Below are positions 10,646-23,045 of a stretch of DNA of 64,000 bases, piece after piece. The number at the start of each line of letters is the position of its first letter. Positions within the stretch are counted from its first letter, which is position 1. The stretch is from Amia ocellicauda (lineage: Eukaryota; Chordata; Actinopteri; Amiiformes; Amiidae), in the NCBI RefSeq assembly GCF_036373705.1, contig NC_089856.1:3745001-3809000 (forward strand). The letters run 5' to 3'. The notes below the pieces were generated by a model. It had not been told where the DNA came from. It ran no database searches and was given only the letters and a program-made list of their open reading frames with translations. The position numbers and the translations under genes were made by a program.

Positions 10646-12421
10646 CATTTTGTCACAAAAATAATACATTTTCAAAACAAAAAAGTGGATTTCTTCATGT
10701 TTTTCATGTTTGTTACTGGAGTGTATATTGCAACGACTGCCTGCGTAAAAATAAAGTGGATCTAAAACACTTCCCGGAAGAATTATGTTGCGTAAGAGGG
10801 TGTAGATTTTTCTGCTTTGTAAATAAATAGCACATTATCAACAACAGCTAGACAGGGCTTACACAGTAACTGTAAAGGTTAGAATACAAATAATGATACG
10901 AGGAGAGAGAGAGAGAGAGAGAGAGAGTATATGTGCAGCATTCGCTTGGTTCATTTTTTTAAATTCATTTACATGTTCATCTTCAAAAGCTTGAGGAAAA
11001 ACCTTGAAACGTGTCAATCAAGGAGTAGCACAGCGGGAGTTTCACTGCGTTTTTAATACTTCCTAAAAAGAAAAGAAAACAAATCTATAAAAATAAAAGA
11101 TCGCTCCGTTTAACATTAGTGCAAAGAGTAAATAAAAACAAAAATATGAATCTGCTCGTGTTCCTTCAGTTCACGATTCCCACACAGACCTGATCCACCG
11201 TTTTATTTCCCCGGCTTTTCCCTAACGCTCTTTCCAGACGCTTCAAACCACTTCCTGTCTCGTGTTTAAGTATCCGCTACAGTCTACCTGCTCAGTACAA
11301 AACGTGCTGCAGTAACACAAACTGAGGATATCGGGTCCGGGCGGGCCTGAGTGTGCCGTGGTCCCCCTATGTGATCAGACTCCAAATGCTTCCCCCTGGA
11401 TTGTGCTTCCCGTGGCCATGCCCCCGCCACGATCTCCTTCTTGTCCCGGCGTTCTTACCACTTATCCCTGTCTGGCTGGAGGCCACTTAAACTCATTAAT
11501 TAATTAACGCAATTCCACTTCAAGGAGGGGACTTTAGCACCCTGCTAAACTGGCAAACAAGCCTCGGAGGCGGGCAGAGCCAGGTGGCCCAAATCTTGCT
11601 GACGTCCCTTGCGGGCCATGCTGACATCCTGCCACGGGCGGGCGGACTTGGGGCAAGGGGACTTTAATTGGGGTCTTTACTGGATGTCAGACTGGAAACC
11701 CCTCTCGCTGTGTCTAAAGGTACGAATCGGCCAATGGCATGACTGCCGAGTGTGGACGGACAGCGCCTCACTGACGCAGATGTTCTCAATGGGGAAGAGA
11801 GATCCCCTGAGGTCCACTTCACCTCACTGTGCCATAACCACACCCAAACAGCCCTCCAGACTCTTGCTACCCTACTGTATATCCTTCTGGGGTGTAATAT
11901 TTAATTTAATATTTAAGTATGAAGAAAAGATAGATCTGTCTCTTTTGGAGTTAGAGACCAGGATGGATCTGCTAAATCTGCTGTAAAAAAGTCCTGAACT
12001 GGACTGGACTGGAATGGGTCGGGACGGTTTATTTGAACGGCCTTGTGCCAGACACGGCGCTGGACACTGAGAAGGCACAGACGGAAATCCAGAACGAGAA
12101 AAACGAGGGAGCTCTCGCGAGAAACACGAGATCAAATACAGAGCAGCTGCGGGCGGCGCTCAGTGCTCGGCCGGACCGGGCCTGAGGGAGGGAATGACGG
12201 CAGGGCTGGACGGAGGCAGAGCTGGAAAAGAAAGGATGGATGCCGTGGGGAGGGCGAGTTATTGTCAGAGTCGTGAGTTTCTCTATCTGTGTCCTCCGCC
12301 TGGGCCTGGAGGGTTTTCTCAGGGTCCTGGAGGTAGGAGAGGGGATTGAGGACGGGGCTCCGACGGGCAGAGGGTGCGGTGACGGTGGGGGGGTGGACGT
12401 GGGTGTGGGGGGGCGGTGCTC

Positions 12422-13759
12422 TCAGTCCTCCTCGGCATGACCGTTCACCATGCCCGTCTCCCAGCGCTGCAGCAGCGGCGTCTTCTGCCGGGGCACCTTG
12501 GGGCTCCGGTCCATCTGAAAGGAAACGAGAACCCGGGGGTAAGACCTGCGCAAGGGGGGTGGGGGACAGTTAGTTTGAAATACACAACAGCACAGGAGGA
12601 AGTTATGGCTCCTGTGAGAAACGAGAGCCGATGGCCATGTTCCTGTCGGGACACAATTATTCAGAACAGGCCGCCGGGCTGGGAGTGTTGGGAGACACAC
12701 TCAACACTCAAAACTATGTCATATTGTAGGCAAATGTACTCAAAACAAGGGCGATAACTTTGAATTGTGTCCTTGGCAGGGCTGGGGAGAGCTGTTTGTG
12801 TGTGTGTGTGTGTGTGAGTGTGTGTGTAAATTCTGACAGCCTCTTTATCTTGATAAGGGTTTTGTGAAAAGAAGGCTGTTTGCTGAGGGAGGCGTATTGC
12901 CCTGATGCTAGGGAATGAGTTCTGCCCAGCGGAGGAGCGAATTCCTGTCAGACAGACACCTGGACTTTGCCCTCCAGCCCAAACTGCACAGCATTGCGCA
13001 GAGAGGCAGAATGGAGTATTATGGCACATTATTTAAATCTCAAATAACTTGCAACACCCTGACCCTGGCTTTTGAACGAGCTGAGAGACAGGCTAAGATG
13101 GTTCATAGTGCTGGACTGGAGGGGGATCTCACACATTGCCCAGTTCATACAGAAAATAAAAATGTCCGTCCTCTGCACAGGGAAGGGTATGTCAGGGCTG
13201 GTCTGTGTGGTGGCGGAGGGCAGCGTCTGCCAGTGGGTACCGTACCTCTGTCTGGATGGGGGCCTCCTCGCTGCTCTGGCTGGGAGGGGGCCAGGTGACG
13301 TCCAGCTTCCCCAGAGACTGCCGCGCTGGAGGGGGGAGGACGAGAGAGGAGAGCGGTCAGTCACTCGCTCTGCCACACAGGCTGAATAGAGAGGGGAGAG
13401 CTCTGACTCAGCACAGCGCTGGAGCCGGGCTGTACGATCAGGGAGCGACTTGTGTAGACCAGAGCAGCATTGCATACACATGCACACACACACACGCACA
13501 CACACACACACACAGACACACACACACACGCACACACACACACACACAGACACACACACACACGCACACACACACACACAGACACAGACACACACACACA
13601 CAGATACATACAGCCACATTGCACTACTCTGTAACTCAACACTGCCCACTTTTTCACAGACAGGCCTGCTTCAGGGTGGTAGTTAAACTGGTTTGCTTAG
13701 TTTGTCTGTGTTTAGGTGCATTTTTACTTTTGTATTTAAATATAGGTGTACTGTCACAC

Positions 13760-13790
<31 letters not shown>

Positions 13791-16700
13791 AACCGGTGCT
13801 TCAGTGTTTTTAAAAGCGATGAGTCATGCCCATGCCCGTCGGACCCACAGTGCACCTGGGTCCAGCCTGAGCAGCCTTCCTGATTGGCTAGAGATCCTGT
13901 TGTCCTTTGCCCAAATGATTCACAAACGAGCCGCACATTGTATATTATCGGTCACAAACAAAATAATCCTGATTATGTGCCCTGTGTGCTTGTACTGTAA
14001 ATAATACAAAACTCTGCACAACTTAACTGCAGTCTGTATGTGACCAACACGGAGCATAGTGCCTCACACCACACGACAGCTACTAACCACATGAGGCAGT
14101 CGGAGAGGAAATGGGGATTACACGATTACACAAATACACAAATACACACACACACACACATACTGTATTCAAATCAGGCCAGACTACACTGAACACTCAG
14201 TGACCATGCTAGGCCAGACGGGATTGTCGCGTGTGGTTCTGCTGTGGTTTGTTTGTGGCGACTCCAGTGTGTCCTGTGGTGGCGAGAAACCGCTCAGCAG
14301 GGGACGTGCTGTATATAGCCCCTCCCCCACCCCAGTCTCTAAGTCCGTTCACACACCAGTGTCTCCCAGATGACCGATTATTGATTAAACGGGTTAGTGC
14401 GAGGCCCTGTGATGCACGGCGCCGAAGAACATTTTGAACTCTGAGCTCTTTTAAAGCATGCGGGGCTCCTGGGAAGGATAAGGCCGAGCCATACAGCAGG
14501 CTCAGTCCCCTGGACCCCGACCCGGGTGGACCCGCACTCAAGAGACCTAGAGAACAGCCACGGAGGTCTCCAGGAAATCGCTACCCCACGCCCGAAGCAT
14601 CATCTATGGCCAGCGGTCGCGGAGTCACTGGCCTACAGGATTGGGTTTTGCCATACGGGGGGATGCACAGGAAACCGAGGACCTCCTGGTAATTAACAAG
14701 ACCTGTCCTCGACCACAGGACTAGAAGTGTGGAGGGGCGCTGTGTCTCTCTCATCAGGGACGACTTAATCTTATATGGAATGTGGAATCCTTCGAAATAC
14801 CGAGGCGATGAGCTGCTCAAATGGAAACATGGAGCATTAGATGATTGGCCACAGTCTGATCCCTTAAACTGGCTGGATGAATCCTCTTATCCGATCTTGG
14901 ACTGGATTAGCTCATCTACATACATAAACACCCCCCCTACACACACACACACACACACACACAGAATTTGCAGACTTGCTCTCGTTATCCCATTGTTAGC
15001 GTGGTTATTAATTACTCCAGATTTAAGTGGCATCTGGGAATGGTGAGCTCTTGAACAATGTTGTGTTAGGAGGGACCCCCCCACCCCCCCAGCACAGTCA
15101 CTATCAGTAAGACCACCAGCAGTCAAGCAGGCAGTCTGATGGGGAGCTTGTGACATCACACACACAGCACAGCAGCTTCGTGCCAAAGCCCTGCCTGTAA
15201 TTTACATGAAATTCAAATACAGCGCGGCTCGCCCTATCACCCTATCCACACTGTCCTCAAATTGATCTCAGCGCGTTCTAGACTCAAAACAAAGTCATTG
15301 AAATAATCTGATATAATACGGGTCACTATTATGAAAGTGTGGCCTGAATGTAGATCTATGATTAGCCAGGGCGCGAGGTTCGGTGGTGCACAGTTTGCAC
15401 CAGCGCAATACGTTTCTGCTCATGTGGTCACTGTGAGACAGGAGCTCCTCTTTAAACCAGCGATGATTTTTAGTTTTAAGGACAGAATGCGAACAGATTG
15501 GCTCTGATGAACCTTAAGCCCCAGAGACCGTCCCGAAGGGGGATTATAGATTTAAGAAGAATCTCAAGACCTCCTTGAGTCAACCTCAATTTGAGCTCCA
15601 GAACAAAATACATGATATCATTGTCACAGAAAAAGCAAGGAAGCCAACAAATTATAGGTGGAGAATGAACAACAAAAGTGCTGATCTGGAAAACATTTTG
15701 AAAGGGACACACCTCTTGGACGCAGCACAGACCAGATCTGTCCAGGCCTAACGTCTACGATACGCACTGCTCAACCGATGCCCTGCCAGTCTGCGGCTCC
15801 TACTGTGTCACTGGACGGCAGCTGCTTGTCTGACAGAGGCTGTCTATGGAAAACCGCGCTGGGTCCTGGCCTGAGAGTTGGATGGGTGGGCGAGTGGGCC
15901 TTGATCTGAACGAGGACGAGACAGCGCTGCACGAGGCAGGGGCCGGGGATCCTGTTGCTCGAGACATGATGTCTTCATCGTGGCTTCGCAGGCCGGCCAG
16001 CCTGACCAGCGCAGTTTTATTTCAGTGATTTGTTTGAGCCGGCGAGGTCTGGAATTCAGGGATTTGCATCTGTGAGCTCTGGCTTTCCATGTTTTTCCCC
16101 CTTCTGTCTCCCTTTTGTCCTCTGCTTCCCTCCCTGTGTGGGACTTCAGAGGCCCAGGGAAATGCTGGCAGAAGGGGCAGAATAATTAGTCTGGAACAGA
16201 GGAAATGAAGTGCAAAGCAGAGGGGTTTCAGGAAGCGGCTCTGACAACACGCACCTGCCAGGTGAAGCCGGGGTCAAGGGTCGGGAGGGGAACTGTAGAG
16301 GAGGTGAGTTTAAGAGGGGCAGTTGTAGGCACTTCTTGTCATGCAGAATTGTGTGGGGTGAGGGAGCATGGAGGCTGGGACAGGCTGGGTCTCGCTGCTG
16401 CTGCAAAACAAACCACTAAATGGCCAGCTGCATAAGTATCACATAAAGCAGCATTTCCCAACCAATATTAAGGCTCAAGTGCTTTGTGAAACACCCAGGA
16501 CTGATGCACTTTTAACTGTCTTTTCCTGTGGTTTGACTGCAGTTTTACAGCGGGTTCCTATGGGCCCAACCTGCTGCCACTGCACTTCACTCCACAGGAC
16601 CCTGGGGAAAGATGTAATATGTCTAAGACATATATGGCAATATGTCTAAGGCACGGTCACTATGGCACACCGTGGCTCATTCACGGTAGAGTGGTGTAAA

Positions 16701-19700
16701 GCGCGGTGAAGGCAGGTTCAAACCATATGAAACCACTGTGAAATAATGGTAGAACCACAGCCTGACCATCACATCACAAATCACTGAGCTCTCGATAAAT
16801 ACTTTAAAAACACGGCCTACTGGACAATTTGGGATAAACCACCTGCCTCTCACAGGACTGTCTCTGTGGGGCCCTTCTGCGTCGCTGTGTCCCCTCATCA
16901 GAGAGGGACTGGGATAAACTGTTTTGATAAATCACTCTTTTTGTGTGTGTGTGTGCTTTAATTTAGTTTCCCCACTTGTATTTTTCCTATCTAAAACACA
17001 CCGAGCCCTGCCAGGGTGATGTATATGGGACTCGGAAATCCTGAGGGGAACCCGTGTGGTTCTGGGATGGAGATTGAGCGTTGCTTCAGTGCCCCTGGAA
17101 GTACATTTCTTTGCATAGTTTGTCATCTACCTCTGGCTTATAGGGTGCCGGAGTGAACCCAGGGCTGGGGTTCGAGCTGATGGCATGGGTCCCTACAGTG
17201 AGTGTGTAGGCTGAGCCTGTAAGGGGATTAATGGAGTAACCGGCAGCTGGCAAGAACTCATTAGTTCATTCACTCATTAGTCGGTTCCCAAACTGCCAAT
17301 TTTCAATTATTTAGTTTTTTTGAGAAAAGAAAGTGTCCTACTGTGAACAAACCAGAGCAAAAAATGCTGACTGGGGATCTGTGACTTCGGCGTCTAGGGG
17401 ATCATTGTGTGGTTTTCATCCTCGCCACAGAAATGGCTCAGAACTTAACGCTGACCCCGGGGGCGTCCGTTCGGCTGAGCCCCTACAGCCACGGTCCGTG
17501 CGAGACCAGTTTGAAATGTCTGAAATGGATGGCGTTTGCCCCGGCTCCCGTCTTACAAAACAGTTCTCAGAAAGTCTGCCCACCCTGTCGGACTCCCATT
17601 ACCTGACTGACAGATACATCCTGTCTGTCCTTTGTTGAGTAAAAAAGAAAACCGTTGGAGAAAAGAAAGAAAGAATGTGCCAGGAATGTGTGCGGTCTCT
17701 TGAGGCCGATCCTCGCTCTCTGGGGCATTAGTGATACTCTGGACGGCAGTCTCTGAGTGACTAACAGAGCTATGCCCTGCCCTGTCCCGGCTGCCGCTGC
17801 CAGGCGAACGCTTTCACGAGAGCGCGATCAGAGCATTCATCGCCGGGCCCAGCACAGGCGTTCACAGGCGTGTACTGTGTTCATGAAGAGGAGAAACTGA
17901 GTCAGAGTGCGCTGTGGGCAGAGAGAGACACCTGTGATCACACCTTAAACATACAGACGTCACGGCAGGTGGCAGGTCAGAGCCTTTGAGGCACACAGTG
18001 TGAATAGAATTTGGATGATATAAATCTATAATTAATCGAATAATATATATATTTTGTTCCTGTTGTCCCCCTACTTTTAGAAAAGCACACATTCCATGCC
18101 ATCAGCCTCTACCCTGTTCCTAATTGTCCCTGCTTTGCTTTGCAGATCACTGGGCAATTGGAGTCCTTGTCATTAACCAGAAAAAACACACACAAAAACA
18201 CACACTAGCTCTTTTCTCTGCGGCAGCTCTCCAGTTTGGCAGCCGCAGCAGACAGACAGAGTGAGTGAGAGGAGAGGAGAGGAGAGGAGTGGGAGACGCT
18301 GCCCGGCGCCGGCAATCGCAAAGTGAAACCAGGCGGAAAACAGCCCCGGCTACTGCAGATCGTCTTTCAGAGCAGGCCTTTCACAGCGGCCAGACAAAGG
18401 GCCGGCCACGCCACACTGATTTCCCCCCAGGCCAGGTCTGCGCCGAGCCTCCGGATCCATACAGGGCCTGCATGGAAAAACACCAGCACTGTACTACAGT
18501 TTGACCCTCTCCAGGTCTGAGGTCGAGCACAGAAGAGCAGTTCAGCCGTGTCTTTGTTATATTTTTGTAACTGTTCTGGCTTCACGCGTTTGTCTGTCCA
18601 GATCCACCTCATAGGGTCAAGGTTGGACAGCCGTGGAGCAAACCTGCACACATCTGTAGAACTGAAATTAAAATAAAATGGGAGTGAAGCTGGGCAGAAA
18701 TGTATGCTGGGAAGCCTTTTAGAGCCCGGCTCTGCTCGAAAGAACTGCTGCCCGTGTGAATGCTCCTTAGTCGACTGTTTGCTGTTATTCTTAAAGGAGG
18801 GTGGGACCCTTCAGGATCAGTAATGTCCGACCTTGTCTCTATAGATCGTATTGTTAGTAACTTCTTTCTATTGTGACGTCTTTTGCCCGTGGAAAACCTG
18901 TCCAGGCACCCCTACAGGTCTGTCTCTGTCTTTGTCTTCTGAGGTAATGGGATGCCCAGGCAGAAAACAGACCTGTTGTATGGCAAGACATGTCCCAAAA
19001 CCGTAGAAAACAACCAGAGCCCCCTCCCTGTCCGTCTCCACTCAAGCCTGCTTCACATCGCACTGCACGATTAGTGTCCAATCATCGTCTAATCACTGAA
19101 GATAAACCTTCATGCAGGCTGGCTAGTTAATGGCTGAGATTAAGTCTCGAGTCATTTTCTGTTCACCGCCCTTATCTTTTTGTAGCCAGTTTAACTGGAT
19201 GAGTTACACCTGAAGCCACACACAACAGATCCTGCTGTGGGTTATCTGGACTGGAGTTGCAAAGAGGAGTTTTAAAAAGGACAGACTGGTCCAGAGCTCA
19301 TACACTGATTGTTTCCTGTGTACCGGGTCGTTCTGTGGCCACGTGAGTCAATACTGATCGATACAGGCTCTTCCAGCTGGTCCCTGTTTTTAACAGTCAC
19401 TCACAGTGTAATTCTGTCTCTGTCCCCAAAAATCCAAATGCGAATAACAGAGTGCCCCTCGCAGCCCCCCGTAGAATCCTGTCATCCTGGAGATGCGGAA
19501 TTGTCCCAGAATTCCTTGTCCTTTCTGCGGAATCGGTCAAAAGTCTCATGGGAAAAGGGTTTTACAGCCCAAAACGCGACAAACAACACCGATAAACAAC
19601 CGGGGAACGGCCCACTCTGTCGAGGAGCCAATCAGATCACTTTTGCACTCGGGATAGAGATGGGGGTACATCTCCCACAGATCACTCCGTGGATGATTGT

Positions 19701-22700
19701 ATTGTTGCAGAATTCCCCCTGAGATTCATACATTACCAAACTGCTCTCAGACAGAACGCACTTCCTGTCAGCCATTACTATAACGCCCCTTCAATCCACT
19801 ACATAGTAATCTTGCAGGAGATCGATTACACGTTGCAAGCACACTGACACTGACTGCTAATGAGCAGTTCACATTGCCACAGATCTGTGAATCAGTGCTG
19901 CCGTCCCCTAACGCACGGCCTCCTGGGAGTTTCACCTGCAGCACCGTTGCCATGAGGGGACTGTGACACAACAGCCCTGGCTATAAACGGGTTACGTAAC
20001 CAAGAGGAGCCCTGTGCAGACCGGGGCGGTGTGGCTGCAGTGCGGTGGACTCATCTGGTTGACGTGCTGTATCTCACTGTACTGAGGCATCGCTTGCCCG
20101 GGTGGCAGGGCTGGCTAATTTAATTTGCGACACTCAGGTGGGGGTGAAATTAGACGTTAAAGGGGCTTTGGCACACAGGCGCACACACACACACACACAC
20201 ACACAGTCAAACCCACAGCCCAGTGAAACAAGCTTTGTATAAGCTGCTATGTTACTGTCCTGGGGAAACTCCCTGGCCATTCTTTACAGTCTGTCAGTCA
20301 AATAAAGGCACTTTACAGACGGCCTGTGAAACTGCCTCAGCTCTCGGGCTGTAGAGACCCGGGCTGCGCCTTGGCCAGGCAGACAGCCCGTGGACTTTGA
20401 GCCCGACACAGTATAGAATAGAGAGAGGCCCTTACACACCCAGCAGAAGTGGAGGATACAATGAGAGAGAAAGCGGGGACTGGCATTAATAAATGCATGT
20501 GTCTACAAAGTGAGACGCTAGCTAGACAGGTAGATGAATGTACCTGTGTTGATTAGTAAACAGACACAGATACTGACTTAGACACATTCATACACAGACA
20601 GATATTAAACATAGGCTTCAAGCACAGGCATCCATAGATCAATAGACCGCTACTATAGATCAATAATGAAGGCTTCTGGGCACACCAGAGCCATGCGCTG
20701 CAGGGACCTACCTGAAGGGGTGGGCGAGGGGGACGGTGACGGGGTGGGCAGCCCGTTGGGGGTGGGGGTGCGGTTGGGGGTAGGGGTGCGGCTGGGGGTG
20801 GGGGGCTCAGTGCTGGGTGGGCCGCAGCTGTCCCCCCTGCCGTAAAGGCTGTACCGCTGGCGCCGCAGCTCCTGCTCCCTCTGCTGCGCCTCACGGATGT
20901 CCTGCTCCACCTCCGGCCTCAGCCCCATGGAGGAGCGCAGCTTGAAGAAGGGGTTCTCTTTGGGGGCGTCGTCCTCCGTCTCCATTGCCATCCCTCCGTC
21001 CGGCTGGCTGCGGGTGAAGCTGCCCGGGGAGAACAGGCTGCTGGAATCCAGGACTGTCATGCGCTCCCCATCCGAGATGGACCCGTGGCTGCTGGGTGCT
21101 CTGCTCCTGTCCGGCGGGGTATGGAGCGCCGGGGACGGCAGTCTGATGGTGTTCTCCAGGATGATGACGTTGCTGGGGGTCCTCTCAGCGAAGGACGGGC
21201 CTCTGGGCCCCCCGTCGGGCACCGAGCCACCGCTGCTGCTGGGTGTCTTCTGGGTCGGGCTCTGGGCCGGGCTCTGGGACAGTAGATCCAGACTCCTCCG
21301 CCTCTCCGGTACCAGAGATCGGGGCGATCCGCCCAGCCCGGTGTCGTCAGTGGTCTTACTGGGCGGTATGGCTGGTTCCTGGCTCTCCTGGAACAACTCA
21401 AAGAGTCGCTTCTTGTCACGCAGGTGGCGGATGGTGCCCTTGTCGTAGTCACCCGGCACTGTGCCCAGCTGCACCAGGTCCTCCTCCCGCTTGGTGTCCA
21501 TGCTGATCTCCTTTTGCATCTTTTTGCCAGCAAAGTGCCGGTCTTTGCCTTTGAGCGACTTGGAGGGCAGGCTCTGGGACAGGATGGGCTTCCTCAGGGG
21601 GATGTCCACGTACTCCTCGCTCACGCTGCGCCGGGAGATGCCCCGAGCCCGGCGCAGGTTATCCTCCCTCTCCATGGCCAGCCGGATCTCCCTCTCGATG
21701 GGCGTCTCGTTGGCCGGGGGCGGCTCTGCAGGGGGAGAGGAGTTGAACTCCAGGGTGCTGCCGGGGGAGAAGTCGGCAGACACCCCGCTGTCGCTGAGAT
21801 TGTCATCCCCGTTGTCCAGCTCCATTGTCCCTCTCTGGCCGGCCGCAGTGTCCTCTGTGTGAACTGGCGCCTTGCCGTGTGCGCTGCTGTGGGATCCCCG
21901 GTGCGTCTCTCTCGCTGCCTCGCCCGTGCAAGCTGTTTCCTGCTGCTCTCCACCTGTTAGTCTACCTCCTGGAGGCCCCTCCCCCCCCGCCTCCCTGCTG
22001 AGCTCCCTGACTACAGCAGGACTCTCTGAGCCGGGCCCCGCATTGGCCGGCTCCCAGGCAACTGTTGCTAGGGGCGGGCGCTGCCGCACCGGTTGCTTCT
22101 GCCCCTGGAGCTGGGCGACCAGGTGGTGCCGGAGCTCCCCCTGGTGCACCGCGCCTGTGACTGCACCCTCCGGGAGATCTCTCCGGCAGCTGGAGGGGGA
22201 CAAGGGTGTTTCCTGGAACTGGTTCCTCAAGGAGCTGCTGGGGAAGGAAGGCTGGGGGGCCTTGCTTCCACTGCTGCTGCTTTCCAGCATCTTCCACTGC
22301 TCCCTGGCGTTGCCGAAGTCCAGAGGCTGACTGTCAACACTCTCACCGGCCCCTGCTACGGCCGCAGCCCCCAGGGTCTCGCGCAGCTGGGTGTCTGCCT
22401 CTCCTGCCATGTCCGTCTCCAGTGCAGGCTGCAGGACAGGTGGCTGCTTGGAAAGCCTCTCGTTAGCGTGGGATTCGTTCGCATCACCTCCTTCCCTCCT
22501 TTCCTCGGGCGCCCCTTCCTCCGGGTCTAGGTCCAGAGGGGTGGGTGGCCACTCCTGGCAGTCGAAAAGGTCCCGGTTTTCCCCTGCCACAGTGTTGGTG
22601 GAGTAGGGGACGGCTGTGCCCCTAGACTCTCCCTCCCCGGCCCCACTATGTTGCAGGGTGTCACAGAGCACCTGTGACCGGGCAGCTCCCTCCGGTGGCC

Positions 22701-22992
22701 CAGCCAGACTGACAGCTGCCAGGCAGGCAGGCAGGAATGATGTGCCCTCAGCGGTATCCACATTCCGGAGGTGCGGACCCTCCTCCGCTTGGTCTGGGCT
22801 CAGGAGGGCGGCCCCCTCAGCCGGCCACTCTGGCTCGGGCAAATCAGGCCAGGCCTCCTCCTGCTCGGCCCTGGGTGCTTCGCTGACCACAGCGGGGTCG
22901 TCCGTGGGGTCCGTGTCTGCGTCGGTCGGCGGGCCGGAGATCTCCCAGGCCTCGGACTCGGAACTGTGGGGGCTTCTCGGATCTGTTGCCAT
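12422..22992 (-). CDS. misp3: MISP/AKAP2-family protein, probably MISP3
   Basis: Coding exons are 22992-20712, 13325-13246 and 12514-12422; phases agree (1, then 0) and total about 817 residues. The start ATG at 22992 has an in-frame TAA upstream at 23017-23019. The N-terminal half is acidic and Pro/Ser-rich. Near residue 425 is TPIEREIRLAMERED, then a Lys/Arg-rich segment through LFELFQES (about 520), and ENPFFKLRSS (about 677) followed by a charged helix VEQDIREAQQREQELRRQR. A TP-repeat linker leads to the C-terminal motif RQKTPLLQRWETGMVNG, which matches the AKAP2/MISP C-terminal family. Family members bind F-actin and act at cell cortex, junctions and mitotic spindle positioning; that role is inferred from the family. 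Choice of misp3 over misp or akap2 rests on the adjacent palm3. Human MISP3, from memory, is much shorter, so the long N-terminal region is notable. Extra exons in the 7.4 kb intron cannot be excluded. Confidence 0.8.
12780..12826. repeat. TG microsatellite
   Basis: GTGTGT run with a GAGTG interruption, in the last intron of misp3. Confidence 0.85.
13476..13615. repeat. CA microsatellite array
   Basis: About 140 bp of CA dinucleotides with regular GCA and GACA interruptions. Long His-Thr and Val-Cys ORFs crossing it are artefacts of the repeat. Confidence 0.95.
13761..13791. repeat. CAA trinucleotide run
   Basis: About ten consecutive CAA units within intron 3 of misp3. Confidence 0.9.
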
Positions 22993-23045
22993 GTTCAGTC
23001 TTGACTGTTGTCTTAGTTAAAGTGTGGAGCTCCTTCTCCAGTAAT
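20712..23045 (-). CDS. misp3: Large second exon of misp3
   Basis: The acceptor TTTCAG precedes 23045 and the donor CTTCAG|GTAGGT ends the exon at 20712. The first 53 nt are 5' UTR and the remaining 2,281 nt are coding (760 codons plus one base). It holds nearly all of the protein. The 3' end of the exon encodes short TPTPNR/TPTPNG repeats, so the plus (template) strand carries several closely spaced G runs at about 20748-20815. Confidence 0.85.

Larger units (their letters stand above)
13326..20711. other. Intron 3 of misp3 (about 7.4 kb)
   Basis: It is bounded by a GTAGGT donor (minus strand, 20711-20706) and a CCTCCAG acceptor before 13325. It contains the CA array at 13476-13615, a CAA run, and short CA runs at 14146-14160, 14939-14962 and 20180-20204. 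A short direct repeat ATATGTCTAAG occurs near 16617 and 16640. No coding exon or recognised transposon was seen. Confidence 0.6.

Noticed and set aside
13029..13813. ORFs of about 200 codons on both strands
   Set aside because: Each crosses the CA array at 13476-13615; the minus-strand one also overlaps the real misp3 exon in the wrong frame.
20897..23020. Several plus-strand ORFs of 130-185 codons
   Set aside because: They are antisense shadows of the large misp3 exon.
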